A stretch of 58,079 bases of DNA from an uncultured Flavobacteriales bacterium (GTDB lineage: Bacteria > Bacteroidota > Bacteroidia > Flavobacteriales_D > Parvicellaceae): positions 1-58,079 of the forward strand of contig CAJWDP010000018.1 in assembly GCA_913030835.1 (NCBI GenBank), read 5' to 3'. Position numbers and translations under genes: made by a program. Numbering within the stretch: the first letter of the stretch is position 1; each line of letters opens with the position of its first letter. A model generated the notes under the pieces. It was not told the DNA's origin, ran no database searches, and was given only the letters and a program-made list of their open reading frames with translations. Positions 9,035 to 16,878 of the stretch are shown here, in pieces.

Positions 9035-9692
9035 CAATCATTTCAACATCCGTTATTTCAATGTCTTGAATATCCTGAAAGCATAGACCAATACCAATAA
9101 ATATCAGTATTGCGCCAACGACTACGCTAACGGTTGCAATATTTTTCGGGGTGAGCTTTTTCTTTAGCTTGCTTGCAAAGTAGATCTTCAGCAGATCGAT
9201 TAGAAACATCGTTCCCAGACAGATTACAAAAAATATCACAACATTGACCCCCTGAATATTGTGACCTTTTACTTGGTAAGTACAAACAAACAACCAATAA
9301 GCGAGTACTGCAGGATTCATCGCATTCAAAGCGATTCCTTTTGAAATTAAACCAAATGCGTTTGGTCTTTTTAGCTGTTTCAAATCTATATTCTGATTAA
9401 CCTGGGGGGATTTTTTACTTATGATCGTGTACAAACCATACACAATTATAACGCCTGCACCTACAAACTTTAAAAACTCATACTTTTCAAGCCAGACCAT
9501 AATCCTTTCTGCACTGAAATAGGCAAGAAACAAGTACAATACATCTGCCAGCAATACGCCAACATCCACAAAGATTGCGTCTCTCATCCCCCTTCTAATG
9601 CTTGTTTCGATCAGCACAAAGAAAACAGGTCCAATCAGGACGCTTAAAAAAAGGCCGAGGAGTATACCGCTTTTTATTGTTTGGAAATCCAC
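9024..9692 (-). CDS. LysE/RhtB-family amino-acid exporter
   Basis: 222 residues, GTG start. Six hydrophobic segments and the family opening: GILLGLFLSVLIGPVFFVLIE with the conserved GP, followed by the RRGMRDA loop and then GVLLADVLYLFLAY. A conserved ALNAMNPAVLAYW block sits near residue 125. LysE/RhtB proteins export amino acids or derivatives across the inner membrane by proton antiport. It ends inside the start of the FAD oxidase gene. Confidence 0.8.
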   Translation of the reverse strand: MDFQTIKSGILLGLFLSVLIGPVFFVLIETSIRRGMRDAIFVDVGVLLADVLYLFLAYFSAERIMVWLEKYEFLKFVGAGVIIVYGLYTIISKKSPQVNQNIDLKQLKRPNAFGLISKGIALNAMNPAVLAYWLFVCTYQVKGHNIQGVNVVIFFVICLGTMFLIDLLKIYFASKLKKKLTPKNIATVSVVVGAILIFIGIGLCFQDIQDIEITDVEMIDGN

Positions 9693-9742
9693 TAGTGCTG
9701 TTGAAAGCTTAAAATTACGCTTTCCTTAGTTAATGTGAAATA

Positions 9743-9773
9743 AAAAAGCCTTCTTCTCCCGAAAAAGGCTTTA
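9743..9773 (-). terminator. Terminator of the small-protein gene
   Basis: Minus-strand reading gives AAAGCC/GGCTTT with additional partly paired bases and an A-rich side opposite a T-run; it can act in both directions. It is 39 bp downstream of the small gene's stop and separates it from the LysE-type gene. Confidence 0.7.
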
Positions 9774-9811
9774 AATGGCAATAAAGTGTGTTTAGAGAAT
9801 TGCTCCCGCAA

Positions 9812-9955
9812 TTATTTCGATCTCATAGTAACCAATTGCAATTGAATCTTGTTTATTTCGCAAAGCGTTTGTATGTATTCTGTCACAGCCCCCATGTTCA
9901 TTAGTTTCGTGGCTTTGGATTTGAGTGTGTCTAATTTATTTTTTAGGTCAATCAT
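9812..9955 (-). CDS. Small protein, 47 residues, unknown function
   Basis: An uninterrupted frame from ATG at 9955 to TAA at 9812. It begins MIDLKNKLDTLKSKATKLMN and ends QLQLVTMRSK. It is mostly helix-forming, with Leu/Ile at heptad-like spacing, one cysteine, no signal peptide and no membrane segment, so it is probably a small cytoplasmic helical protein. Support: it fills a 385-bp gap that otherwise has no gene, and a terminator follows on the same strand. I do not recognise a family with certainty. Confidence 0.6.
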   Translation of the reverse strand: MIDLKNKLDTLKSKATKLMNMGAVTEYIQTLCEINKIQLQLVTMRSK

Positions 9956-10063
9956 GGTTCAGTTTTTTAGGTACACTATCTATTAAACAAACCTCATGCC
10001 AAAATGTTGGCCTTTGGACTTTTTTCAATGTGTTCAACGTCGTTTCTGTTCCAATTCTTGCCG

Positions 10064-10071
10064 TATCTTTG
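10064..10071 (+). promoter_or_regulatory. -7 promoter element, possibly giving a leaderless mRNA
   Basis: TATCTTTG, an exact TAnnTTTG match, ends 5 bp before the ATG at 10077. Transcription from it would begin at or next to the start codon. Confidence 0.4.
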
Positions 10072-10076
10072 CTCAC

Positions 10077-10724
10077 ATGGTAAAAGTGATCAACCGTTTA
10101 ATATTTATCCTAATTACCCTTTCGAGTGTCTATTCTTTCTATGTGCATAACGACATCGATCAACGTGTTCCTTTTGTTCAAATCACCATCCATATAGTAA
10201 CCGGAATAATGATTCTCCTATTTCTAGTCAAATTCAATTACAAATGGCAGTCGAGGTTGTTTGTAAAAAGGCGCCAAGACAAAATCCTTTATGTCGAACC
10301 GGTTTCCAAAAGCTTACAAAACAAGGTACTTCTTTTTGAAGCTCTAGACCTTTTTACATATGCTGCGGTAGCTGTTTTGCACTTTGTCTATCCCTACCCC
10401 GGGTGGTTATTGGGTAGTGTGTTAGCAGCAGGCGTTTTGGAGGGCTCCATTTATATACTAATTAATTATCGCTCACTAGCGATCGCTATTACTTCGAATT
10501 CCATTATCCTTGCAACGAATCGCCCTAACATTGTCCGATTGAGCAGGCTGAAAGCAATTTTGAATAAAAGTGGGGGCTATGTGTTCCAGCATAAGGATGG
10601 TCGGGTAGATCGGATCGAAGGTACTTGGGTGTCAGACGCTTCAAGAGATCGATTTAACGAAGTGCTCAGGGGCATTTCTGTTCAAGAAGGTTTTTACTTA
10701 GACGACTTCAATTCGAAAAGCTAA
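10077..10724 (+). CDS. Membrane protein with PH-like C-terminal domain, unknown function
   Basis: 215 residues from the ATG at 10077; an upstream in-frame start adds a cysteine-rich leader that I reject. Four hydrophobic segments (about residues 6-22, 34-52, 88-107, 113-132) are followed by a soluble C-terminal part. The pattern AIAITSNSIILATNRP ... VRLSRLKAI ... EGTWVSDASRDRFNEVL resembles the small bacterial PH-like domain placed after membrane helices. No assigned role. Its last 17 bp overlap the convergent DUF4837 gene. Confidence 0.65.
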   Translation: MVKVINRLIFILITLSSVYSFYVHNDIDQRVPFVQITIHIVTGIMILLFLVKFNYKWQSRLFVKRRQDKILYVEPVSKSLQNKVLLFEALDLFTYAAVAVLHFVYPYPGWLLGSVLAAGVLEGSIYILINYRSLAIAITSNSIILATNRPNIVRLSRLKAILNKSGGYVFQHKDGRVDRIEGTWVSDASRDRFNEVLRGISVQEGFYLDDFNSKS

Positions 10725-11769
10725 TTGAATAAACGATTGACTCCATTTCTTTTAAAAAATCTCTTTTTTTAAGCTGCGGAGCATAGCAATAACCCTCAAC
10801 TGTAACTAGTCTGTTTCTATTCTCATCATAGGTCGTGAGACTAATAAAAGGCCCGCCCATAAACCCATTGTGCATGGTAAACTGACCTCTCATTTCAACT
10901 GCATAGTTTCCCAACAAATTGATCTCTTTGTAGTCCGGTAATTTCCCTTCCATTTTTAGCGTTTTCAAGTACTGACCTGCCCTTGAGCCAGGCACCTGTT
11001 TTTTCAGCACCGAATCTCTTTTTGATATGAGGTGCTTATATGTGAACGCACTATCATCTACATAGGGGTACGAATAGATAAAAATACCCTGATGCAACAC
11101 GCCCGTACCATCCGGACTTTTTCCTTTTGCTTCTAACCAGGCAAAACTCTCTGCAGAATCAATAACTGTTTTGTGCAGTGATAGTCTTTTGGGAATAACT
11201 AAGTCCAGATTCAAAGCCTCACTCAATTTTTTTTGTGCTGTAAGGTTGGTCCTTTTTCGGAATTTAACCAGCGCCCTTTCTCTTTCTTTTAGATCTATCT
11301 CTTCAAGAACCCCGGGAAGCTCCTTTCTGATCAGTGCAAGCATGTCAGAAACGTTAGGACCTTTAAACTCATACAGCAGCTGGTTTTTTGCCCATCTGCT
11401 TCCTTTTCTGATAATTGCTGCTTTTTTGTTTTCGTTTCTTTGGTCAACCACCAGCTTGATTATATTTCTATGGGTCAGACGAGCCTTGTTCATATCATCA
11501 GACTGGAACTGATAAACGGTAAACCGTTTTTCGGGCTGAGGAAGGTTTTTTGTGCGCTCCTCCAGGTGTTCCAAAACAAAGGCACCCACTGTGTCTTTCC
11601 AGATTACATTATCGCAAAAAACATAAACTTCATTTGGTTGTCCTGAATATTCCGGAAGCATATCATCCAATTTCAGTTCTTCTCCACAGCTCTGAAACAA
11701 AAATGTTGTCACAGCCATAAAGACCAGCAACATAGATGTTCTTTTTCCTGCCAGTTTTTTCTCCGTCAT
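10708..11769 (-). CDS. DUF4837 family lipoprotein
   Basis: 353 residues. Signal peptide with a lipobox ending LFQSC. The C-terminal half carries the conserved pattern of this Bacteroidota family: FAWLEAKGK near residue 210, GIFIYSYPYVDD, SKRDSVLKKQVPGSRAGQYLKT, GQFTMHNGFMGGPFISLTTYD, VEGYCYAPQLKKRDFLKEME. Function is unknown; it should reside in the periplasm or on the outer membrane. Its start overlaps the stop of the lytic transglycosylase gene by 4 bp (ATGA), so the two are probably translationally coupled and may act together on the wall. Confidence 0.75.
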   Translation of the reverse strand: MTEKKLAGKRTSMLLVFMAVTTFLFQSCGEELKLDDMLPEYSGQPNEVYVFCDNVIWKDTVGAFVLEHLEERTKNLPQPEKRFTVYQFQSDDMNKARLTHRNIIKLVVDQRNENKKAAIIRKGSRWAKNQLLYEFKGPNVSDMLALIRKELPGVLEEIDLKERERALVKFRKRTNLTAQKKLSEALNLDLVIPKRLSLHKTVIDSAESFAWLEAKGKSPDGTGVLHQGIFIYSYPYVDDSAFTYKHLISKRDSVLKKQVPGSRAGQYLKTLKMEGKLPDYKEINLLGNYAVEMRGQFTMHNGFMGGPFISLTTYDENRNRLVTVEGYCYAPQLKKRDFLKEMESIVYSISFSN

Positions 11770-13052
11770 TTTGGTATCCTAATTTTTGTTCCTGTTTTCA
11801 ATTTCTTAAAGTTCAGATGGCTGTTTTCCGATTTTAAATCGTCCATTGTAACACCATCATAACGTTGTGCAACGTCCCATAGTGTGTCGCCTTTCCTTAT
11901 CGTGTAATATATAAACCCTTCTCGCTCATTATTTTTTTCCTCTCCTTTGGTTCTCTTCGGACTACTATCTGTGGGTAAAGATGAAGATCGCTTACTTTTT
12001 GCATAAATCGAATCTTTATTACTTTCAAACAACCCAATATAGACAATTGGCATGACCAGTGGCCTGTCTTCCTTAGTATCAGGGACCAACAATTTTGGGT
12101 AAGCAGGATTCAAATATTCCAGCTCTTTGATCGAGACTTTCAGGTACTTTTCCACAACGCTAAACTTCACTCGTTGATTGATCCAAACCGTGTCGATCTC
12201 AAAATTTCTTCTCGAAGGTTCAATTGGATAAATGTTATGTTCTCGATGGTATTTCATGGCATATGCACAACCCAATAATGCGGGAACATAATTTTGTGTC
12301 TCTCTAGGTAAATACTGAATGATTTCCCAAAAATTAGTTTTTCCATTACTTCTTCGAATAGCTTTGTTCACATTCCCGGCCCCAGAGTTGTATGAAGCGA
12401 TCGCCAAATGCCAATCCTTGTAAATATTGTAAGCATCTTTCAAGTATTTGCATGCCGCTTCTGTAGATTGATACAACTCTCTCCTCTCGTCTATATAATA
12501 GGAAACTTCCAACCCCATTTGTTTTGCAGTACCGGGCATAAATTGCCACAGCCCTGCTGCCCCCATTGGAGAAGTGGCCTTTGCATTAAGTGCAGATTCA
12601 ATAATCGGCAAATATTTCAATTCCTCAGGCATTTGATTCTTTATCAGCAGCTCTTCAAAAACGGGAAAATAGAGTTCCGCTAAACCCAACATTCTGGAGG
12701 TCAGCCTTCTCTTCTTCTCAGCATAGAGCCTTGCGAATGCAATCGTTCTTTTGTCAGGGGAAAATGAAATTGGAGACATTTCACTCATGCGGATTAGCCT
12801 TTCCACAATTATGGAGTCCGGAACCACAGGAATTTCATTGGGTTGAAAGTTGAACGTGTTTAGCTGTAAGGTGTCTGTTGTAAAGTCTTCTTTTTCAAAA
12901 TAATACGCTAAAAATGTGCTGTCTAATCTTCTTGAAATGGGGTCGTCTAGCTCGATCGTTACGGAGTCCTGCACGATGGTATCCTGATTACTTAGCTGAC
13001 AAAAGCCGCTGATCGACGTAAACATCAAAACCGACGCAGCGCAACGTTTCAT
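11766..13052 (-). CDS. MltD-like membrane-bound lytic murein transglycosylase with LysM domain
   Basis: 428 residues with an N-terminal signal peptide. The SLT catalytic domain spans about residues 125-265, with catalytic Glu152 in LPIIESALN followed by the hallmark SPMGAAGLWQFMPGTAK and AIASYNSGAGNV. One LysM peptidoglycan-binding module lies at about 382-428 (YYTIRKGDTLWDVAQRY ... GTKIRIPK). It cleaves the MurNAc-GlcNAc bond, forming 1,6-anhydro ends. It sits 3 bp after gatA and overlaps the DUF4837 gene. Confidence 0.9.
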   Translation of the reverse strand: MKRCAASVLMFTSISGFCQLSNQDTIVQDSVTIELDDPISRRLDSTFLAYYFEKEDFTTDTLQLNTFNFQPNEIPVVPDSIIVERLIRMSEMSPISFSPDKRTIAFARLYAEKKRRLTSRMLGLAELYFPVFEELLIKNQMPEELKYLPIIESALNAKATSPMGAAGLWQFMPGTAKQMGLEVSYYIDERRELYQSTEAACKYLKDAYNIYKDWHLAIASYNSGAGNVNKAIRRSNGKTNFWEIIQYLPRETQNYVPALLGCAYAMKYHREHNIYPIEPSRRNFEIDTVWINQRVKFSVVEKYLKVSIKELEYLNPAYPKLLVPDTKEDRPLVMPIVYIGLFESNKDSIYAKSKRSSSLPTDSSPKRTKGEEKNNEREGFIYYTIRKGDTLWDVAQRYDGVTMDDLKSENSHLNFKKLKTGTKIRIPK

Positions 13053-13055
13053 CTT

Positions 13056-14477
13056 TTAATTGTTGGAAATCGTTTTTGCAAACGCCAGCATTGGGCCCTC
13101 CTGAAACTCCGCTGCCATTACCTGAAAACCAAATGGTAAACCATTGGAGTGAATTCCTGCAGGAACACTGATGGCCGGCACACCTGCCAAGTTCGCCTGA
13201 ACTGTGAAAATATCCTGAAGGTACATGGTAATTGGATCGTCGATGTTCTCCCCTATCTTGAAGGCCGTCGTCGGGCAAGTTGGTGTCAAAATAAAATCGA
13301 AATTCTGAAATATTTCTCTTGTCCGATCCCTCAATATTCTTCTAATTTTCTGCGCTTTTGAATAATAGGCATCGTAATATCCTGCACTGAGCACGAAAGT
13401 TCCCAGCATAATTCTTCTCTGCACCTCTTCCCCAAAACCTTCTGATCTGGAAAGCACATAGGTTCCTTCAATATCGGTAGCTTCAGCTGATCTATGACCA
13501 AAATGAACCCCATCAAATCTGGCAAGGTTGGAGGATGCTTCGGCTGTTGTCAAGACATAATAGGCTGGAATCAAATAGTCCAAGAAAGGATAATCAACCG
13601 GTTCAATCTCGTGCCCTTTCGCCCTCAAGCCATCTAATTTTTCATGGAATCGCTCCTTAATTTCCGGGTCTAGCCCCTCCGATTCAATACACTGTCGGAT
13701 GTAAGCAATCTTTTTTGGTTTATTTTCCTCCAGCTGGTCTGCATACTTCTCCACCGGTCTTTTTGAAGCCGTTGTGTCATAGTCATCCTGACCAGAAACC
13801 ACTTGAAGTAATAATGCCGCATCTTCCACATTATTGGTAAAGGGGCCAATTTGATCAAACGATGATGCATAGGCGATTAAACCGTGCCTAGACACCCTGC
13901 CGTATGTCGGTTTTACTCCAACGATTCCACAAAACGAGGCCGGCTGACGAATTGACCCTCCAGTGTCCGATCCAAATGAGGCCAGGCATAGTCCTGCCTG
14001 CACAGCGACGGCAGATCCGCCTGAAGATCCGCCCGGAACATATTCTGGATTGGCTGCATTCTGCACATGTCCAAATGCAGAGTTTTCATTGGAGCTGCCC
14101 ATTGCAAATTCATCGCAATTCAATCTGCCTATCACAATTGCATCTTCCTCTAGAATTCTGGTCGTGATGGTTGCGTCAAAAATCGATTCGTAATCCTTGA
14201 GAATTTTTGATGCCGCAGAAACTCTGTGATCCTTGTAGCAGATATTGTCTTTTAATCCAATAACTGCGCCGGCGAGCACACCCATTGTTCCCTTTTTGAG
14301 TTTTTCGTCTACCTCAGCGGCCTTTGCGAGAGCTGAAGCTTGAAACACTTCAAGAAATGCATTCAGGTGTTTGTTCTTCTCAATTTTTTCGATGTAGTGT
14401 TCAACCAGTTGAACACATGTAATCAACCCTGATTTTAAATCCGTCTGGACCTCTTTTAGGGATCGATAATCTTTCAA
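13056..14477 (-). CDS. gatA: Glutamyl-tRNA(Gln) amidotransferase subunit A
   Basis: 473 residues, TTG start with no ATG nearby, 8 bp after tatA. The amidase signature is complete. The Ser-cisSer-Lys triad can be placed at Lys76 (GLKDNI), Ser151 (GGSSGGS) and Ser175 (DTGGSIRQPA). It hydrolyses glutamine and supplies ammonia to convert Glu-tRNA(Gln), or Asp-tRNA(Asn), to the amide form in the GatCAB complex. gatB and gatC are not in the window. Length matches the family. Confidence 0.93.
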   Translation of the reverse strand: MKDYRSLKEVQTDLKSGLITCVQLVEHYIEKIEKNKHLNAFLEVFQASALAKAAEVDEKLKKGTMGVLAGAVIGLKDNICYKDHRVSAASKILKDYESIFDATITTRILEEDAIVIGRLNCDEFAMGSSNENSAFGHVQNAANPEYVPGGSSGGSAVAVQAGLCLASFGSDTGGSIRQPASFCGIVGVKPTYGRVSRHGLIAYASSFDQIGPFTNNVEDAALLLQVVSGQDDYDTTASKRPVEKYADQLEENKPKKIAYIRQCIESEGLDPEIKERFHEKLDGLRAKGHEIEPVDYPFLDYLIPAYYVLTTAEASSNLARFDGVHFGHRSAEATDIEGTYVLSRSEGFGEEVQRRIMLGTFVLSAGYYDAYYSKAQKIRRILRDRTREIFQNFDFILTPTCPTTAFKIGENIDDPITMYLQDIFTVQANLAGVPAISVPAGIHSNGLPFGFQVMAAEFQEGPMLAFAKTISNN

Positions 14478-14485
14478 TTTTGGAT

Positions 14486-14686
14486 CTACTTTTTTTCCAC
14501 TTCATCCGAAGAAGTGTCGTTCGACTTGTTCTCGTTAGAAGCGTCTTTGAATTCCTTTACTCCTTTGCCAAGCCCTTTCATCATTTCCGGAATTTTCTTT
14601 CCTCCGAACAATAGTAATACAATCACGAGAATCAGGACAAATCCCCATATTCCCATTTTATTCACAAATAAAAGATCTAACATCAT
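14486..14686 (-). CDS. tatA: Sec-independent protein translocase TatA/E
   Basis: 66 residues: a short N-terminus, one membrane helix (about residues 12-27), then the hallmark LFGGKKIPEMMKGLGKGVKEFKDA hinge and amphipathic helix, and a polar tail rich in Asn/Ser/Asp. It forms the pore component of the twin-arginine pathway for folded proteins. It is first in a unit with gatA, with a good promoter element 45 bp upstream. tatC is not in the window. Confidence 0.9.
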   Translation of the reverse strand: MMLDLLFVNKMGIWGFVLILVIVLLLFGGKKIPEMMKGLGKGVKEFKDASNENKSNDTSSDEVEKK

Positions 14687-14730
14687 GTTGTGTTTTTCTT
14701 GCGCCGCAACTCGGCCCGTTGATTACTCTG

Positions 14731-14738
14731 CAAAGGTA
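14731..14738 (-). promoter_or_regulatory. -7 promoter element for tatA-gatA
   Basis: TACCTTTG on the minus strand (CAAAGGTA on plus), an exact TAnnTTTG match, 45 bp upstream of tatA. The same octamer occurs upstream of atpB. Confidence 0.55.
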
Positions 14739-14830
14739 AAGAAAAACAGACGCGATAGGGCATAAGTTTGTATTATACTTATTTTGTTCACCATCCCTCA
14801 AAACCAACGCTTTGTGTCTCTTATCCAAAG

Positions 14831-16051
14831 CTAGCGGCCATAAAGCCAATATTCAGGGTTTTGCTTGGACATGGTGCCTTCAGAATTGATCTTCCAAATC
14901 TCGATGTGTGCTTCGCTAGTGTTCCCACTAACGAGCAGCTGACCAATTTCTTCCTTCGTGTCGACCTGCTCCCCTTTTTTGACGTGCACCTTCTGCAGGT
15001 TGGAGTATACTGATCGGTATGATCCATGCTTGATCATGACTACCTTTCCTGCTCCCGGAATTACCAAAATACTCGAGACCTCACCTTTAAAAATTGCCCT
15101 TACCCCAGCTCCTTTCGTTGTGCTTATGTCAATCCCATTGTTTTCTACAACCGCTGTTTTAACCACGCTGTGATTGTGTTTGCCAAACTTCCCGGTTATT
15201 TCCCCTTTCGAAACAGGCCAGGGTAGTTTCCCCTTATTCGATTCAAAGGATTTTGATGCCAGTTTTATTTCCGGGGTTTCTTTAAACCCAGAAATCCCCT
15301 TACTTCCACTTTTAGCCCTTGCAGCTGCCAGCTCTGCTTCAATTGCTTTTCTGATTTCAACGGTAAGCCGTTTCTTCTTCTTTTCCTGCTTACCCAATGT
15401 GGCCTGCAAACGAGCTTCATCAGACATTATTTTACCCAGCTCTTGCTTCTGTAGCTCCTGGTCTTTTAAAAATTTTTCCTTTTCGGTGGATTTCACTCCT
15501 GCAAGCTCTTGGTTTCGAATGTTCCTTTCCTTCAATTCGGCTTTCTTTTCTACCAGCTTATTTTGTTCCGCAATAATCCGCATTGCTTGCTTTTGACGGA
15601 AAGAGGCATACTCTTGCAGATATTTTAATCGTCTGTAGCTTTGTGATAGACTGTTGGCGGAGAAAATGTATAACAATTTGTACTCCGTGTTTCTATTCTT
15701 ATAGGCGTAACGCAGCATTTTTGCATAATCCGCTTTTAGTTTCTTGAGGTTGTTCTTGTGCACCTCAATATCCTTTTCAGCATGGAAGATCTGGTCCTCA
15801 ATTTTTCTAATCTGATAGTTCAAGTTGGAAATCAACTCTTCGCGGTAGCTGATCTGATTCTTAATTATCCCAATTTCAGCAATTGTTAGTTGCTTCGAAC
15901 TTCTGGTTGCTTTGATCAGCGTTTTCGTATTTTCTATTTTTTTCTGGATTGACCGCTGCTGCTCTTTGAGCTTATTGCTATTCGACTGACCACAAACAGA
16001 TAGTTCACAGAAAATCAGCAAAAAAAACGTTATGCACCACGGGCCTCTCAA
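14831..16051 (-). CDS. EnvC-like murein hydrolase activator (degenerate M23)
   Basis: 406 residues, TTG start overlapping the DUF4292 stop (TTGA). Signal peptide to about residue 21, then a long coiled coil (about 25-245, rich in Lys/Glu) and a C-terminal LytM/M23 domain (about 275-405). In an active M23 enzyme the first motif is HxxxD and the last HxH; here they read N304xxxD308 and H382xE384. The zinc site is therefore incomplete, as in EnvC/NlpD regulators, which activate amidases rather than cut peptidoglycan themselves. Likely role is control of cell-separation hydrolases in the periplasm. Confidence 0.85.
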   Translation of the reverse strand: MRGPWCITFFLLIFCELSVCGQSNSNKLKEQQRSIQKKIENTKTLIKATRSSKQLTIAEIGIIKNQISYREELISNLNYQIRKIEDQIFHAEKDIEVHKNNLKKLKADYAKMLRYAYKNRNTEYKLLYIFSANSLSQSYRRLKYLQEYASFRQKQAMRIIAEQNKLVEKKAELKERNIRNQELAGVKSTEKEKFLKDQELQKQELGKIMSDEARLQATLGKQEKKKKRLTVEIRKAIEAELAAARAKSGSKGISGFKETPEIKLASKSFESNKGKLPWPVSKGEITGKFGKHNHSVVKTAVVENNGIDISTTKGAGVRAIFKGEVSSILVIPGAGKVVMIKHGSYRSVYSNLQKVHVKKGEQVDTKEEIGQLLVSGNTSEAHIEIWKINSEGTMSKQNPEYWLYGR

Positions 16052-16878
16052 TCTATTCTTGAATACTTTTCAGTAATCCTAAACGGATACGACTGGTTTT
16101 CGTTGAGTTTAATCTTTGTCAAAGTCAAGCCAACTGCAACCGTATCTGACTTACTGGTTATTAAAATGTCCTGTTTTTTAGGAAATCGCTGTCCTTCCAC
16201 ATCCAAATATTGAGAATATTCAGACGTGATAGACGTACTGTCTGATAGGTTGTTCACGATTTGCTTGTTGATTGCGCAATTATCCGGATCAAGCCAATAT
16301 CTGTACAATCGAGAGTGCTTATCTGAAGCGCCCGCCTCGATTGCCTTCTTAATTTTCCTGCACGCGGGTGCACACAAAAGATAAGACGATGTGTCTGCAT
16401 GCGAGTCATAATTTTCTTCTGTCTTGTACCCTATTGCCTTCGCTGTCAGTATCTGCTGAAAAAAATCGTAACCGATGTCGACACCGGCAAGCCTTGATAA
16501 ATAATCGGTCCTCCCAATAAAGTACTCCTTTTTGATTTTGTTCTGAAATTTAACTGTGTCCCTTGATACAATCAAAGTCGCGACTGGTTTTCCAACTACC
16601 GAGATCAACATCCATATTGCACTGTCTTTACGGATTCTAACTGATGCTTTGCAATTGGTTTTTTCCCCGTTCAGCTCGCTTTTAACAGTTGCCCGAAACG
16701 CCAGAGTAGAATAATTTATCCCGGTTGTTCTTAGTTTTTCGTTTAAATAGGTCTGGCTTTTTTTTTCGGGGGTATCGGGATGCAGCTTCTTTTTCGAGGC
16801 ACAACCAAGCAGTGACATGCTGATCGAAAAAATCAATATAATAGGAAGCAAACCAACCCTATTTGCTGCACTACTCAT
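16048..16878 (-). CDS. DUF4292 family lipoprotein
   Basis: 276 residues. Signal peptide with a lipobox ending LLGC. The body fits DUF4292, a Bacteroidota family of periplasmic lipoproteins: TLAFRATVKSELNGEKTNCKASVRIRKDSAIWMLIS near residues 58-95, then VSRDTVKFQNKIKKEYFIG, and a C-terminal YLDVEGQRFPKKQDI strand. The concave beta-sheet pattern recalls LolA/LolB-type lipid carriers, but that is inference. It lies between the TPR lipoprotein (overlap 8 bp) and the EnvC-like gene (overlap 4 bp). Confidence 0.75.
   Translation of the reverse strand: MSSAANRVGLLPIILIFSISMSLLGCASKKKLHPDTPEKKSQTYLNEKLRTTGINYSTLAFRATVKSELNGEKTNCKASVRIRKDSAIWMLISVVGKPVATLIVSRDTVKFQNKIKKEYFIGRTDYLSRLAGVDIGYDFFQQILTAKAIGYKTEENYDSHADTSSYLLCAPACRKIKKAIEAGASDKHSRLYRYWLDPDNCAINKQIVNNLSDSTSITSEYSQYLDVEGQRFPKKQDILITSKSDTVAVGLTLTKIKLNENQSYPFRITEKYSRID

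Noticed and set aside
9996-10076. Longer N-terminus for the PH-like membrane protein
   Set aside because: Adds a cysteine-rich leader with no signal character, whereas the ATG at 10077 begins a normal membrane helix and has a promoter box immediately upstream.
15174-15596. 140-codon frame opposite the EnvC-like gene
   Set aside because: Serine/phenylalanine-rich antisense of the coiled-coil coding sequence, a typical shadow frame.
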